From: Chungangia koreensis
GTDB lineage: Bacteria; Bacillota; Bacilli; Bacillales_A; Planococcaceae
Assembly: GCF_042651785.1 (NCBI RefSeq)
Contig: NZ_JBHSEC010000019.1
Location: 310,001-374,000 of the forward strand
DNA length: 64,000 nt
Direction of reading: 5' to 3'
How positions within the stretch are numbered: the first letter of the stretch is position 1; every line of letters begins with the position of its first letter. Below, one piece after another: positions 7,698 to 16,022 of this stretch. The notes under the pieces were generated by a model. The model was given only the letters and a program-made list of their open reading frames with translations. It did not search any database and was not told the DNA's origin. The translations under genes were made by a program, and so were the position numbers.

Positions 7698-9338
7698 TTG
7701 TTAACTGCAACTTGGAATTGGTTATGGGAAAAGCATGACCAAACAAAAGATATGTTCAGGTTTTTTGCGAAAGGAACCACAGCAGGGAATGGAGGAAATG
7801 CTTCACCTCGTTCCGAAGCAACTCCTTCCAATAATGGTGATGGCAACCGCAGCTACAAACCTGCACAGTTAATCGGCCTCATTTTAGGTCCAGTTTTATT
7901 TTTCCTGACAATATTTTTATTCAAGCCCGAGGGCCTCTCGCCTGAAGGACTGGCTATTTTGGCAAGCACTTTGTGGATCGCAACATGGTGGATGACCGAA
8001 GCGATTCCGATTCCTGCCACTTCATTGCTGCCGATTATATTATTCCCATTGGCTGGAGGTCTTGATGTTAAAACGACAACAGCTTCTTATGGGGACGGAA
8101 CCGTTTTCCTTTTTATGGGCGGATTTATCATCGCTCTTGCTATGGAAAAATGGAACTTACATAGACGTATCGCCCTTACGATCATTAACTTGATCGGCAC
8201 TAATATGGAACGAATCATATTAGGCTTCATGGTAGCTACCGGTTTCTTATCCATGTGGATTTCAAATACTGCCACCGCTATGATGATGGTGCCGATCGGG
8301 CTTGCAATCATTGTCCAGATTACGGACGCACTCAAAGGAAACCCCTCCATTGACACGTCAAAAGAGAATTTTGGTTTCGGTAAGGCGCTTATGTTGGGAA
8401 TTGCCTACTCGGCTTCCCTTGGTGGAGTTGCAACATTGATCGGTACACCACCGAATGCCCTTTTCGCAGGAGCAGTGGAAAAAATGTATGGCATCAATAT
8501 CGGCTTTGGCCAATGGATGTTGTTCGGCGTCCCGATTGCATGGATTTTCATATTATTCACTTGGTTCTATTTAGTTAAAGTTGTATATCCATCAGAAATT
8601 AAAGATCTTCCTGGCGGACCTAAAGTATTGCGGGAAGAAAAGGAAAAACTTGGTGCCGCTTCATATGAAGAGAAAATTGTATTTGTCATTTTCGTAGGTG
8701 CCGCTTTAGCCTGGATTTCGAGGACTTTTGTATTACAGAAACTTAATCCGGCAATTGACGATACGATTATTGCAATAGCTTTTGCCATACTACTTTTCGT
8801 CATCCCTTCCCGAAATAAAAAGGGCGATCATCTGATGGACTGGAATACAGCGATGAAACTCCCTTGGGGCATCCTCCTTCTATTCGGCGGTGGCTTAGCG
8901 ATTGCTTCAGGTTTTACAAGCTCCGGCTTGTCAGAATGGATCGGGGCACAATTAACAGGACTTCAAGGACTGAATACATTCATCGTTATTTTAACAGTTG
9001 CTACACTTGTAATATTCTTGACTGAAATTACATCCAATACTGCAACAGCATCCATGATGTATCCGATTATGGCAGCTTTGGCGGTAGCAGTTGGCATACA
9101 CCCTATTGCAATCATGGTAGCGGCTGGTGTAGCAGCTTCATGTGCCTTCATGCTGCCAGTGGCAACACCACCGAACGCAGTCGTTTTCGGTTCCGGCTAT
9201 TTGAGAATTCCAGACATGGTAAAAGCGGGATTTGCGTTAAACATCTTTGGTATCATCCTTGTTGCATTAGCCATCTACTTCCTGTTGCCAGTCGCATGGG
9301 GACTAGACTTGAATACAGTTCCAGAAGCATTAAAATAA
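7698..9338 (+). CDS. SLC13/DASS family anion:sodium symporter (dicarboxylate type)
   Basis: A 546-residue integral membrane protein with about 11-12 helices after a hydrophilic N-terminus of roughly 55 residues rich in G, N and S. The duplicated signature of the family is visible: 'FLSMWISNTATAMMMVPIG' in the first half and 'TEITSNTATASMMYPIMAAL' in the second. These SNT motifs form the sodium and carboxylate site. 'LIGTPPNALFAG' and 'PVATPPNAVVFGSGY' are the matching second motifs of each half. It probably imports C4-dicarboxylates or related anions with Na+. The start is a TTG preceded by AAAAGGAGGAAA. It is divergent from fnr and ends in its own terminator. Confidence 0.88.
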   Translation: MLTATWNWLWEKHDQTKDMFRFFAKGTTAGNGGNASPRSEATPSNNGDGNRSYKPAQLIGLILGPVLFFLTIFLFKPEGLSPEGLAILASTLWIATWWMTEAIPIPATSLLPIILFPLAGGLDVKTTTASYGDGTVFLFMGGFIIALAMEKWNLHRRIALTIINLIGTNMERIILGFMVATGFLSMWISNTATAMMMVPIGLAIIVQITDALKGNPSIDTSKENFGFGKALMLGIAYSASLGGVATLIGTPPNALFAGAVEKMYGINIGFGQWMLFGVPIAWIFILFTWFYLVKVVYPSEIKDLPGGPKVLREEKEKLGAASYEEKIVFVIFVGAALAWISRTFVLQKLNPAIDDTIIAIAFAILLFVIPSRNKKGDHLMDWNTAMKLPWGILLLFGGGLAIASGFTSSGLSEWIGAQLTGLQGLNTFIVILTVATLVIFLTEITSNTATASMMYPIMAALAVAVGIHPIAIMVAAGVAASCAFMLPVATPPNAVVFGSGYLRIPDMVKAGFALNIFGIILVALAIYFLLPVAWGLDLNTVPEALK

Positions 9339-9346
9339 CAACGAAA

Positions 9347-9378
9347 GAAGAAGTGCCATTCTTGGTACTTCTTTTTTC
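9347..9378 (+). terminator. Terminator of the SLC13 gene
   Basis: GAAGAAGT... pairs with ACTTCTTT around a loop of about 12 nt and runs into TTTTTTC. Confidence 0.6.
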
Positions 9379-9380
9379 TT

Positions 9381-10118
9381 TTATTCAATTCCGAAAAGCG
9401 TGCCGTCTTTCTTGCTGATTCCTAAAATTTCTTGCTCTGACTCAGCTATATAAACCGTTACATCAAACTGTTCCAGATATTGTTCTTCCTTTATATCTTT
9501 ATCAGGATGTGCAACCTGGATTTCTTCTTTCGTAAAATTCATATCTTTTCCGATAAATGACTCACTGTTCCATCCATCGATCTTCCAGTTCCCATCTTGT
9601 TTCACAACTTCCAACGTCATTTCAAATCCACCTGAAACATAATTCGGGAGTACCAACCCCTTGACAGTAAAAGCCTCTTCCTCGATTTCTGTTTCCATTC
9701 TCACTGTTTGGTCATTCAAGCTCGGAGCCCAAATTGAATCGCAGTTACAATAATATGTTTCTACATATTCTTTTAAGTGACGATCAGAAAACTCCTCTGT
9801 CGCCAGCTTCAGCAGCTCTGGCTTTGCAGTCTCATAGTCAGCGGGATTTTCAAAATTCCAGCCCTTTTTCTCTCCCATGTCTATCATAAGTTGATTGAAC
9901 TCCCGCACCAGCTTCTTTGCAATCGTCATTGCTTCTTCCTCTGTCACAGCTTTTTCCGTTTCTTCTTCATGTTCCGGATCGGAGGGATTTTGTTCATCCT
10001 TCTTTTCTTTGCCCACATGATTATGCTGCTCATTGGTAGAGTCCGGCTTTTCATCTACCGATTCTGAACAGCCTACTAACCCGATCAGACAAAGACATAA
10101 AAAGAGTATTTTTTTCAT
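9381..10118 (-). CDS. Predicted lipoprotein of unknown function
   Basis: 245 residues. The start MKKILFLCLCLIGLVGC is a lipoprotein signal with a lipobox (LVGC), so the protein should be tethered to the outer face of the membrane. A low-complexity, acidic, His/Glu-rich linker follows (about residues 22-65), then a globular part of about 170 residues with 'YYCNCDSIWAP' and a strand-rich end ('FEMTLEVVKQDGNWKIDGW'). The latter resembles the NTF2-like/SnoaL 'WKIDGW' ending of many Bacillus lipoproteins. I do not recognise a named family. It stands alone between converging units. Confidence 0.7.
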   Translation of the reverse strand: MKKILFLCLCLIGLVGCSESVDEKPDSTNEQHNHVGKEKKDEQNPSDPEHEEETEKAVTEEEAMTIAKKLVREFNQLMIDMGEKKGWNFENPADYETAKPELLKLATEEFSDRHLKEYVETYYCNCDSIWAPSLNDQTVRMETEIEEEAFTVKGLVLPNYVSGGFEMTLEVVKQDGNWKIDGWNSESFIGKDMNFTKEEIQVAHPDKDIKEEQYLEQFDVTVYIAESEQEILGISKKDGTLFGIE

Positions 10119-10264
10119 ATTCCATTCTCCTTTAATTTCTTTACATACTTAACGTTCCACTACCCTTTTTGTTACAATTCACTCGAAAAATGGGTCTAAC
10201 TACCTTTCCAATGGAAGTTTCTTTATACTATCTTCAACAAGAAAAAAGGAGCGAACAAAACAAA

Positions 10265-11326
10265 ATGAAAAAAATCCTGCTCATCCTTTTCATCCTGTTT
10301 GTTTCCGCCTGTTCAAACCAAGGTGAAAGTCAAAACCCTCCCGATTTATCTGAGAAACCTGTGGATGATGGAAAGGCGATCCCGGCTGTCATGAATGAAA
10401 TCTCTGAGGGTACCATAGCAGAGCAGTTGGAAGCACCTTGGTCCATCAACCTGCACAAAGGCGTTTTTTATATCTCCGAACGGGGCGGTACGATTGCAGT
10501 TGTTGAAAACGGGAAAGTTGAACGGCAAGCCGTTTCATTATCTTCTCCTCTTTCCAATGCGGCAGAGGCAGGATTGTTAGGGTTTGTATTAAAAGAAGAT
10601 TTCAATCAGTCAAAAGAAGCTTATGCTTACTATACGTATGACAACCGCGGCGCACCTTTTAACCGGATTGTGACGTTAAAGCAGACGGGCAATCGTTGGG
10701 AAGAGACCGAAACGCATTTAGACAATGTCCCATCAGGCGATTACCATCACGGAGGAAGACTGAAAATCAGTCCTGCTGGACAACTATTCGCCACGATTGG
10801 AGATGCGATCCGTCCTGAACTTTCACAAGATCCACAGTCCTATAACGGAAAAGTGTTGAGAATGGAACAAAATAGTGAATTCTCGATTTTCACATTGGGA
10901 CACCGCAATCCACAGGGACTTGCCTGGTCGGAGGAGGGAACTTTATTCTCTTCGGAACACGGCTCCCAAGCAAATGATGAGATCAATCTCTTAGTCGAAG
11001 GCCGAAATTATGGATGGCCGATCATCCGTGGCACGGAAAAAAAAGAGGGATTGGAAACTCCAATTCTCACATCTGGACCTAATGAAACATGGGCTCCATC
11101 CGGCATGACATTCCACAAAGGCAAGTTATACGTAGCCGCCTTGCGGGGAGAAGCGATTTTAGTCATCAACCCGGACATTTTAGAAATTGAACGGAAAATT
11201 GAAGGATATGGACGTGTCAGGGATGTATACTCAGATGGGAAGTCCCTCTATTTCATCACGAACAACACGGATGGTCGTGGCTCTCCATCCGCTAAAGATG
11301 ATCAACTTTATAAAATTCCTGAATAA
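10265..11326 (+). CDS. PQQ-type sugar dehydrogenase-like lipoprotein
   Basis: About 353 residues from the ATG at 10265. The frame is open further upstream, but a lipoprotein signal begins here (MKKILLILFILFVSAC) after AAAGGAGCG. The body is a six-bladed beta-propeller of the soluble glucose/sorbosone dehydrogenase type (GSDH). Landmarks are 'LEAPWSINLHKGVFYISERGG', 'DYHHGGRLKISPAGQLFATIGD', 'LGHRNPQGLAWSEEGTLFSSEHG' and 'NYGWPIIRG'. The His and Arg of 'HHGGRL' and 'GHRNPQG' are the family's cofactor-side residues. Members oxidise aldose sugars using pyrroloquinoline quinone, though some bind no PQQ. Two further PQQ-type enzymes occur in the window. No pqq biosynthesis gene is present. Confidence 0.83.
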   Translation: MKKILLILFILFVSACSNQGESQNPPDLSEKPVDDGKAIPAVMNEISEGTIAEQLEAPWSINLHKGVFYISERGGTIAVVENGKVERQAVSLSSPLSNAAEAGLLGFVLKEDFNQSKEAYAYYTYDNRGAPFNRIVTLKQTGNRWEETETHLDNVPSGDYHHGGRLKISPAGQLFATIGDAIRPELSQDPQSYNGKVLRMEQNSEFSIFTLGHRNPQGLAWSEEGTLFSSEHGSQANDEINLLVEGRNYGWPIIRGTEKKEGLETPILTSGPNETWAPSGMTFHKGKLYVAALRGEAILVINPDILEIERKIEGYGRVRDVYSDGKSLYFITNNTDGRGSPSAKDDQLYKIPE

Positions 11327-11371
11327 GAAAAAAGTTGCCCAGATCGCTCACGCTTCTGGGCAACTTTTTTC
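11327..11371. terminator. Bidirectional terminator
   Basis: AAAAAGTTGCCCAG pairs with CTGGGCAACTTTTTT (14 bp). A-run and T-run on both sides let it stop both converging genes. Confidence 0.9.
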
Positions 11372-11372
11372 A

Positions 11373-12215
11373 TTAATCCACTTTAGAAGATAAAGTAACA
11401 AATACAATTTCCGGCCGGTTGAATACACGATATTGAATAATACTGTTTCCAAGTCCCCTACTGATGATCATGGAATAATTTCCGCTTATATGCCGCCCAG
11501 ATGTATATTCCGGAAACCATCCTTGGCCCGGAGCGTTTAGGCCTCCTACTCCAGGAATACGGACTTGCCCACCATGCGCATGTCCACTAAACGTTATGTC
11601 GAGGCCCATTTGGACGTACGTATCAAAAAACTCGGGACGGTGAGATAGTAAAATTTTGTATTCATCTTTCGGCACATTCTTTACCGCTTCTTCAATGGCT
11701 TCCTGAACGAACTCTGGATCTTCTGAGATACTCCTCATTAATGGATCATCGATGCCAATCAGTGCTACTGACTCCCCATCTTTCGTTAACTTGACCGACT
11801 CATCGGATAATACATGTGCACCTGCCGATTGAACAGCCGCTTTAATTTCATCCACTTTTCGAGTTGCCACTTCATGATTACCCGTAACGTAATAGACATC
11901 CGTGAAGTGAACGAGCTTTTCGACAAGTACCATACTTTGCTCTAAATTATATCGATTGCTGTCAATCAGATCGCCCGTTATAAAAACTGCATCCGGTTTA
12001 AGTTTCTCCACTTTTCGGACTAGCTTTTCTTGTCCCTCTCCGAAGAGTGAGTCATGAAGGTCCGAGAGTTGGACGATTCTGAAGCCGTCAAACGACTTCG
12101 GTATTTTGGGGGATTCAATCGTATATTCAGTCGTTTGGAGCCAATGATTATTGGCATATAAGAAAATCGCAATGACTACAATCATTGCGATTAATAGGAG
12201 AAGTTTACGGAACAT
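11373..12215 (-). CDS. Membrane-anchored metallophosphoesterase
   Basis: 280 residues. One N-terminal membrane helix (LLLLIAMIVVIAIFLYA) is followed by a calcineurin-type phosphoesterase. All the metal motifs are present: 'QLSDLHDS' (D-x-H), 'FITGDLID' (GD), 'YVTGNHE' (GNHE), 'LLSHRPEFF' (H) and 'FSGHAHGGQVRIP' (GHxH). The whole resembles the YkuE/YaeI type of Bacillus, which acts on phosphoesters outside the membrane; the substrate of this one is not known. It stands alone, 21 bp from the VOC gene upstream on the same strand, so the two may be cotranscribed. Confidence 0.88.
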   Translation of the reverse strand: MFRKLLLLIAMIVVIAIFLYANNHWLQTTEYTIESPKIPKSFDGFRIVQLSDLHDSLFGEGQEKLVRKVEKLKPDAVFITGDLIDSNRYNLEQSMVLVEKLVHFTDVYYVTGNHEVATRKVDEIKAAVQSAGAHVLSDESVKLTKDGESVALIGIDDPLMRSISEDPEFVQEAIEEAVKNVPKDEYKILLSHRPEFFDTYVQMGLDITFSGHAHGGQVRIPGVGGLNAPGQGWFPEYTSGRHISGNYSMIISRGLGNSIIQYRVFNRPEIVFVTLSSKVD

Positions 12216-12236
12216 GGAGCTAATCCTTTCATCTTA

Positions 12237-12650
12237 TTAATCTATTTCATTTAATTTGTCATTGTTAGGTAGATTTTCTGCTATCTCAAGCTTCAAACGG
12301 TCTGGACCTTCAAAGAACACAGCATAATAGCCTGTTCCACCGGCATACGGATGCCGGTCTTCATATAGAATGGGAATCCTTTTTCTCTTCAATTCAATTG
12401 TCAATCGGTCAATCAGTTCCCGAGTTCCCTGGAAAGCTAAATGATTTAGACCTACGCCTGAACGATGAAATGGGATATCCATATATCGTGATTCCGTTTG
12501 GACGAATACGAGATAGGTTGACCCTTCTTTAAAGCTGAATCCCTTTTCCCATTGCTGATAAATGTCATAACCCAATTCCGGTAATAACCAAGAATAGAAT
12601 TGATAGGATTCCTTAATATTCGATACATTGATTTCGACATGGTGCAGCAT
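12237..12650 (-). CDS. VOC family protein (glyoxalase/dioxygenase fold)
   Basis: 137 residues with two beta-alpha-beta-beta-beta units. 'MLHHVEINVSNIKESYQFY' opens the first, with the usual metal-binding His near the start. 'GLNHLAFQGTRELID' opens the second, and 'YAVFFEGPDRLKLEIAE' ends with the acidic metal ligand. Such proteins include lyases, dioxygenases and resistance proteins; the sequence does not say which. It is probably in a unit with the downstream phosphoesterase (gap of 21 bp). Confidence 0.8.
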   Translation of the reverse strand: MLHHVEINVSNIKESYQFYSWLLPELGYDIYQQWEKGFSFKEGSTYLVFVQTESRYMDIPFHRSGVGLNHLAFQGTRELIDRLTIELKRKRIPILYEDRHPYAGGTGYYAVFFEGPDRLKLEIAENLPNNDKLNEID

Positions 12651-12763
12651 GGGATCACCTCGGTTTCATTATAAGGATAACATGGAATCTCTACCAACAG
12701 AAAAAAAGGTTTTGGTAAATGCATGTCGAAATGAAAAGGAATAGAGATTAGGAGGAGTTAAAC

Positions 12764-13132
12764 ATGACTCAAAACATTACGTCCATCGGGCAAATTGCCG
12801 TAATTGCCAAGAATACGGCTCGTGCTGTTACATTCTACAAAGATGTATTAGGGCTCCCGCTTCTTTTTGAAACGAACGGCTTAGCTTTCTTCCAATGTGG
12901 AGAAACAAGGTTACTGGTGAGTAAAGCAGAAACTGAGGAGTTTGATCACCCAGGATCTGTGCTGTATTTTAAGGTCGAGGATTTAGAGGGTAAAGTAGCT
13001 GTCATGAAAGATCGCGGTGCTGAATTTCTGGATGAACCGCATGTCGTCGGGCAGATGGGCGAGACGGAGATTTGGATGACCTTCTTTAAAGACACTGAAG
13101 GCAATACATTATCCCTTATGACAGAAAGGTAA
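12764..13132 (+). CDS. VOC family protein
   Basis: 122 residues of the glyoxalase/bleomycin-resistance fold. 'IGQIAVIAKNTARAVTFYKDVLGLPLLFE' is the first unit, and 'VLYFKVEDLEGKVAVMKDRGAEF' and 'MTFFKDTEGNTLSLMTE' the second, with a terminal Asp/Glu. The first metal-ligand position holds Gln rather than His (GQIAV), so classic glyoxalase I activity is doubtful. GGAGG precedes the ATG. It is divergent from the previous VOC gene and stands directly before the two-component system, without obvious link to it. Confidence 0.8.
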   Translation: MTQNITSIGQIAVIAKNTARAVTFYKDVLGLPLLFETNGLAFFQCGETRLLVSKAETEEFDHPGSVLYFKVEDLEGKVAVMKDRGAEFLDEPHVVGQMGETEIWMTFFKDTEGNTLSLMTER

Positions 13133-13135
13133 TGA

Positions 13136-13164
13136 TACTACCAATGTACTACTAAAAATATATC
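13136..13164 (+). promoter_or_regulatory. Promoter A of a shared local architecture
   Basis: TACTAC (13136-13141), 17 bp, TATATC (13159-13164), then TTTTGCCGAATGG. A second TACTACT lies at 13147-13153. The same arrangement, TACTAC at the -35 position and TATA-C followed 4 nt later by GC-GAAT, stands before the first protease gene, and a variant before the second. It reads into a short region ending in a terminator at 13305-13335. Confidence 0.5.
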
Positions 13165-13170
13165 TTTTGC

Positions 13171-13304
13171 CGAATGGTATTATGAGGGGGATTTTGAAAA
13201 AATGAACGTAACATCCCTTGTGGGTGGACACTGGATTGGTCAGTGTCCTCATTGGACCAGTCCAGGCTTTTGCATCCGAACCCGAAAAGTCATTTACCCC
13301 ATTT
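13171..13304 (+). pseudogene. Possible decayed gene for a short exported peptide
   Basis: The short transcript from promoter A has GAGGGGG and then an ATG at 13202 opening a 34-codon frame (MNVTSLVGGHWIG...). If one base is skipped near 13242, the reading continues as SVLIGPVQAFASEPEKSF and on to TPFDP, stopping at 13311-13313. That would be a typical signal peptide (AFA cleavage site) with a 12-residue mature end. As written, no frame gives the whole. It may be a frameshifted remnant, a sequencing error, or chance. No family is recognised; function is not proposed. Confidence 0.25.
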
Positions 13305-13335
13305 GATCCCTGACGTAGTTCAGGGATTCTTTTTT
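13305..13335 (+). terminator. Terminator of the short unit behind promoter A
   Basis: ATCCCTG, 8-nt loop, CAGGGAT, then TCTTTTTTCT. Confidence 0.8.
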
Positions 13336-13416
13336 CTATTTATCACTTTTTCATCCTAAAGCAAAAAAATAGGTTTTAATTGACGGAATATTTATAATTA
13401 AAAGAAGGTGGATTTC

Positions 13417-15285
13417 TTGTCGAATAAAGTGAATACCATCTTGCGGGAAAAACAAGCCAATACATATCTTATAGTGATTTCATTTTTAGGTACAGTTATC
13501 TATTTATGGAGCATTTTCAATATGGATGTTGAGCCAAGCTTAAACGGAATTGTCGTTTTCTTAATCCTGATCGCCTTCCTTTGGGTGACCGAAAACTACC
13601 CAATGCCGGTTTGGAGAGGGTTTACTTCCATCAGTTTTCCAATCATTTATACAATTTTCATCACATCAGGATTGGAAGCTGCTATTGTTGCGTACTCTAC
13701 AGTCATACTATTGAATAACCTTGTTAAAAGAAGGCCAGTCCGAATCATTTTTTTCAATTTATCTCAATTGGCTCTTAGCCTCTTAATGACTAATTTTTTG
13801 ACAGCTGCAATCATAGACGCCCTCCTCTCTTTTTCAGGGAGTTTTTCACGGATTATGATTCACATGGTTCTATTCACTTCTTGTTTCTATGTCATCAATA
13901 ATGCTTTAGTTGATCTTTTACTGAAACTACGCCCACAACGATACACTCTTGAGGCTTGGTTCAATAAAACCATTTCAGAATTCAGGAGCTTTCTCATTTC
14001 AGCTGCCTACTTAAGTCTGGTTCTTTTGCTGGGCAGTCAAAATCGAGGTTCGTTGGATATTCTATCTGTTTTCTTTGTATTTTCTCCGTTGATCGCCGCT
14101 GCCTTACTTATGTCGGTGATCGTCAAAATACAAACCGAAAAAAACCGGTTAAAGTCCCTCTTCTCCACTACAACTGAACTGAACCGTTCCATGTTGTCAG
14201 GTGATGGTTATGATGAATTTCACCGTCAAATTTCAAGTTTTGTCGATTTTGAATCCCTCATTCTTTGGACGAATGAAGAGGGAGAATGGGAAAAAGTGTT
14301 TACGGCCGGCGAACACACAGTTGGTGCACGACTATCAAGTGATCAATTTAATCATTTTACCGAATTGAATGGACCACTTATGATTGCCGACCGCAGATTT
14401 ACAAAGGGACCGGCTGATGATTGCTTTAGGGAGTATATCCGTTCTTTGATCTATGCACCGCTAATTGTCGAAAACAAAACCGTCGGCATGATGGCACTCG
14501 GGCGCAGCCGATCTAATAGTTTTACAGAAGAGGATTTAAGCATGGTTGCTACTTTAGCCAACCAGCTCGCCATCATATTGACTACAAGATCTTTACTGGC
14601 CGAACAGGAACGCAGCCTCATCTTAGAGGAAAGGAACCGGATTGCACGGGAGATTCACGATGGAATTGCACAATCACTCGCTGGGGCGGTGATGAAACTG
14701 GAGACGGCAACAAGAATCAGATCAGATCAGCCTGAATATTCGATGGAACTCGTTCAGGACAGTCTTACAAAACTGAGGTTGAGCCTGAAAGAAATCCGCG
14801 AATCGATTTATGCCTTACGTCCACTTGCAACTGTTAAAAACGGGTTAAAGAAAGCAATCAAGGAAACATGCCATAAAATCCAAGAGGAATTCCCTATTAC
14901 AATTGTTTTTGAAGAACGTGGTGAGTCTTATCCTCTCGGCACTGAAATAGAAAAAATCATATTTGATATTTTCAAAGAATCCATCCACAACATTACGAAG
15001 CATGCAAACGCTAAAAACGTGCAAGTTCTTCTAAGTTTCCAACAGGAGCACATCCTGTTGAAGATTAAGGACGACGGCATCGGATTTTCACTCGTTGATG
15101 CACTACTATTAGCACGTCGTGAACCGCATTTCGGCATATTGAACATGAATGACAGCGCAGATAAAATCGATGCAAGTCTACAGATCGATAGTAAAAAAGG
15201 TATGGGAACAGAAGTCTCTTTATCGATACCTAAACAATCACTAAAAGGGGGAAGAATAGATGATCAACGTGTTGTTGGTCGATGA
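13417..15285 (+). CDS. NarL-type membrane sensor histidine kinase with GAF domain
   Basis: About 622 residues. The N-terminal 230 residues hold about 6-7 membrane helices with no large external loop, so the signal is probably sensed in or at the membrane. A GAF-like domain follows (about 255-395; 'LIYAPLIVENKTVGMMALG'). Next come a HisKA_3 dimerisation helix with the phospho-acceptor His at about residue 414 (ERNRIAREIHDGIAQ) and an HATPase domain ('NITKHANAKNVQV', 'IKDDGIGFS', 'HFGILNM'). The open frame begins at a GTG at 13408 that overlaps the ribosome binding site. The TTG at 13417, 8 nt after AGAAGG, is the likely start. It overlaps the response regulator by 26 nt. Confidence 0.88.
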   Translation: MSNKVNTILREKQANTYLIVISFLGTVIYLWSIFNMDVEPSLNGIVVFLILIAFLWVTENYPMPVWRGFTSISFPIIYTIFITSGLEAAIVAYSTVILLNNLVKRRPVRIIFFNLSQLALSLLMTNFLTAAIIDALLSFSGSFSRIMIHMVLFTSCFYVINNALVDLLLKLRPQRYTLEAWFNKTISEFRSFLISAAYLSLVLLLGSQNRGSLDILSVFFVFSPLIAAALLMSVIVKIQTEKNRLKSLFSTTTELNRSMLSGDGYDEFHRQISSFVDFESLILWTNEEGEWEKVFTAGEHTVGARLSSDQFNHFTELNGPLMIADRRFTKGPADDCFREYIRSLIYAPLIVENKTVGMMALGRSRSNSFTEEDLSMVATLANQLAIILTTRSLLAEQERSLILEERNRIAREIHDGIAQSLAGAVMKLETATRIRSDQPEYSMELVQDSLTKLRLSLKEIRESIYALRPLATVKNGLKKAIKETCHKIQEEFPITIVFEERGESYPLGTEIEKIIFDIFKESIHNITKHANAKNVQVLLSFQQEHILLKIKDDGIGFSLVDALLLARREPHFGILNMNDSADKIDASLQIDSKKGMGTEVSLSIPKQSLKGGRIDDQRVVGR

Positions 15286-15898
15286 CCACACGATTCTAAG
15301 AGATGGGATTCGGAGCCTGTTAGAGTTAGAGAAAGATATACAAGTCGTAGGAGAATCTGTTTCAGGCCGGGATGTTCTGAAAAAAATAGAAGAACTGCAC
15401 CCTGACGTGATTTTAATGGATATAAACATGCCTGAACAAAATGGAATAGAAGTGATGGCTATGGTTAAAAGGCAATATCCTGCTGTTAAAGTCATTATGC
15501 TGACAATGTATAACCATGATGAATATTTTATTTCGGCAATTCGTGAAGGGGCCGATGGTTATTTGTTGAAGGATGCCCCCTCTCAGCAGGTGGTTGATGC
15601 AATCCGATCAGTTGCCAGAGGAGAATCAGTCATTCATCCATCCATGACAAAGAAATTATTGGATTTTCATATACAGAAACGGGATGCGCCCCAACGTGAT
15701 GAACTGACAGAAAGGGAAAAGGAAGTACTCCATTGTCTTTTAGAAGGACTTAGCAATAAAGAAATTGCAGAGAAGCTGTTCATTAGTGACAAGACCGTAA
15801 AAATTCACCTTAGCAAGATTTTCAAGAAACTGAACGTCAAGAGCCGCTCACAGGCCGTGATTCACACGATACAAAACCAAATCCTTCCTTTACAATAG
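15260..15898 (+). CDS. NarL/LuxR-family response regulator
   Basis: 212 residues. The receiver domain shows the acidic pair D8-D9 (LLVDDHTILRDG), the phosphorylation site D54 (VILMDINMPEQNG), then 'VIMLTMY' (Thr/Ser) and the conserved Lys in 'YLLKDA'. A LuxR-type helix-turn-helix follows ('LTEREKEVLHCLLEGLSNKEIAEKLFISDKTVKIHLSKIFKKLNV'). The ATG follows GGGGGAAG inside the end of the kinase gene, so the two are coupled. Regulators of this class bind short repeats near -35. The TACTAC repeats at the neighbouring protease promoters are the natural candidates, which is an inference from position and similarity. Confidence 0.92.
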   Translation: MINVLLVDDHTILRDGIRSLLELEKDIQVVGESVSGRDVLKKIEELHPDVILMDINMPEQNGIEVMAMVKRQYPAVKVIMLTMYNHDEYFISAIREGADGYLLKDAPSQQVVDAIRSVARGESVIHPSMTKKLLDFHIQKRDAPQRDELTEREKEVLHCLLEGLSNKEIAEKLFISDKTVKIHLSKIFKKLNVKSRSQAVIHTIQNQILPLQ

Positions 15899-15918
15899 AA
15901 TAGGTAATACCTTTGGAT

Positions 15919-15956
15919 TACTAACTTTACTACTTATGTATGGATTCATTTATACC
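15919..15956 (+). promoter_or_regulatory. Promoter B, upstream of the first subtilase gene
   Basis: TACTAAC (15919-15925) and TACTACT (15928-15934) are direct repeats; the second begins exactly 17 bp before TATACC (15951-15956). TTATGCCGAATAG follows, nearly identical to promoter A (TTTTGCCGAATGG). A near-perfect palindrome AGGTAATACCT lies just upstream (15902-15912). Confidence 0.55.
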
Positions 15957-15969
15957 TTATGCCGAATAG

Positions 15970-16020
15970 CCTCCTCACTGATTGATTGAGATAATTAAAT
16001 CAATAGTGAAGGAGGTTTTT
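15970..16020 (+). promoter_or_regulatory. Leader hairpin with T-run that buries the ribosome binding site of the first subtilase
   Basis: CCTCC (15970-15974) pairs with GGAGG (16011-16015), which is the ribosome binding site. The stem continues through TCACT/AGTGAA and ATTGATT/AATCAAT, about 17 bp with two single-base bulges and a 10-nt loop. TTTTTT follows the stem and the ATG starts at 16023. The element therefore has the form of an intrinsic terminator and of a translation-blocking hairpin at once. It begins within about 10 nt of the expected transcript start. Confidence 0.6.
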
Positions 16021-16022
16021 TC

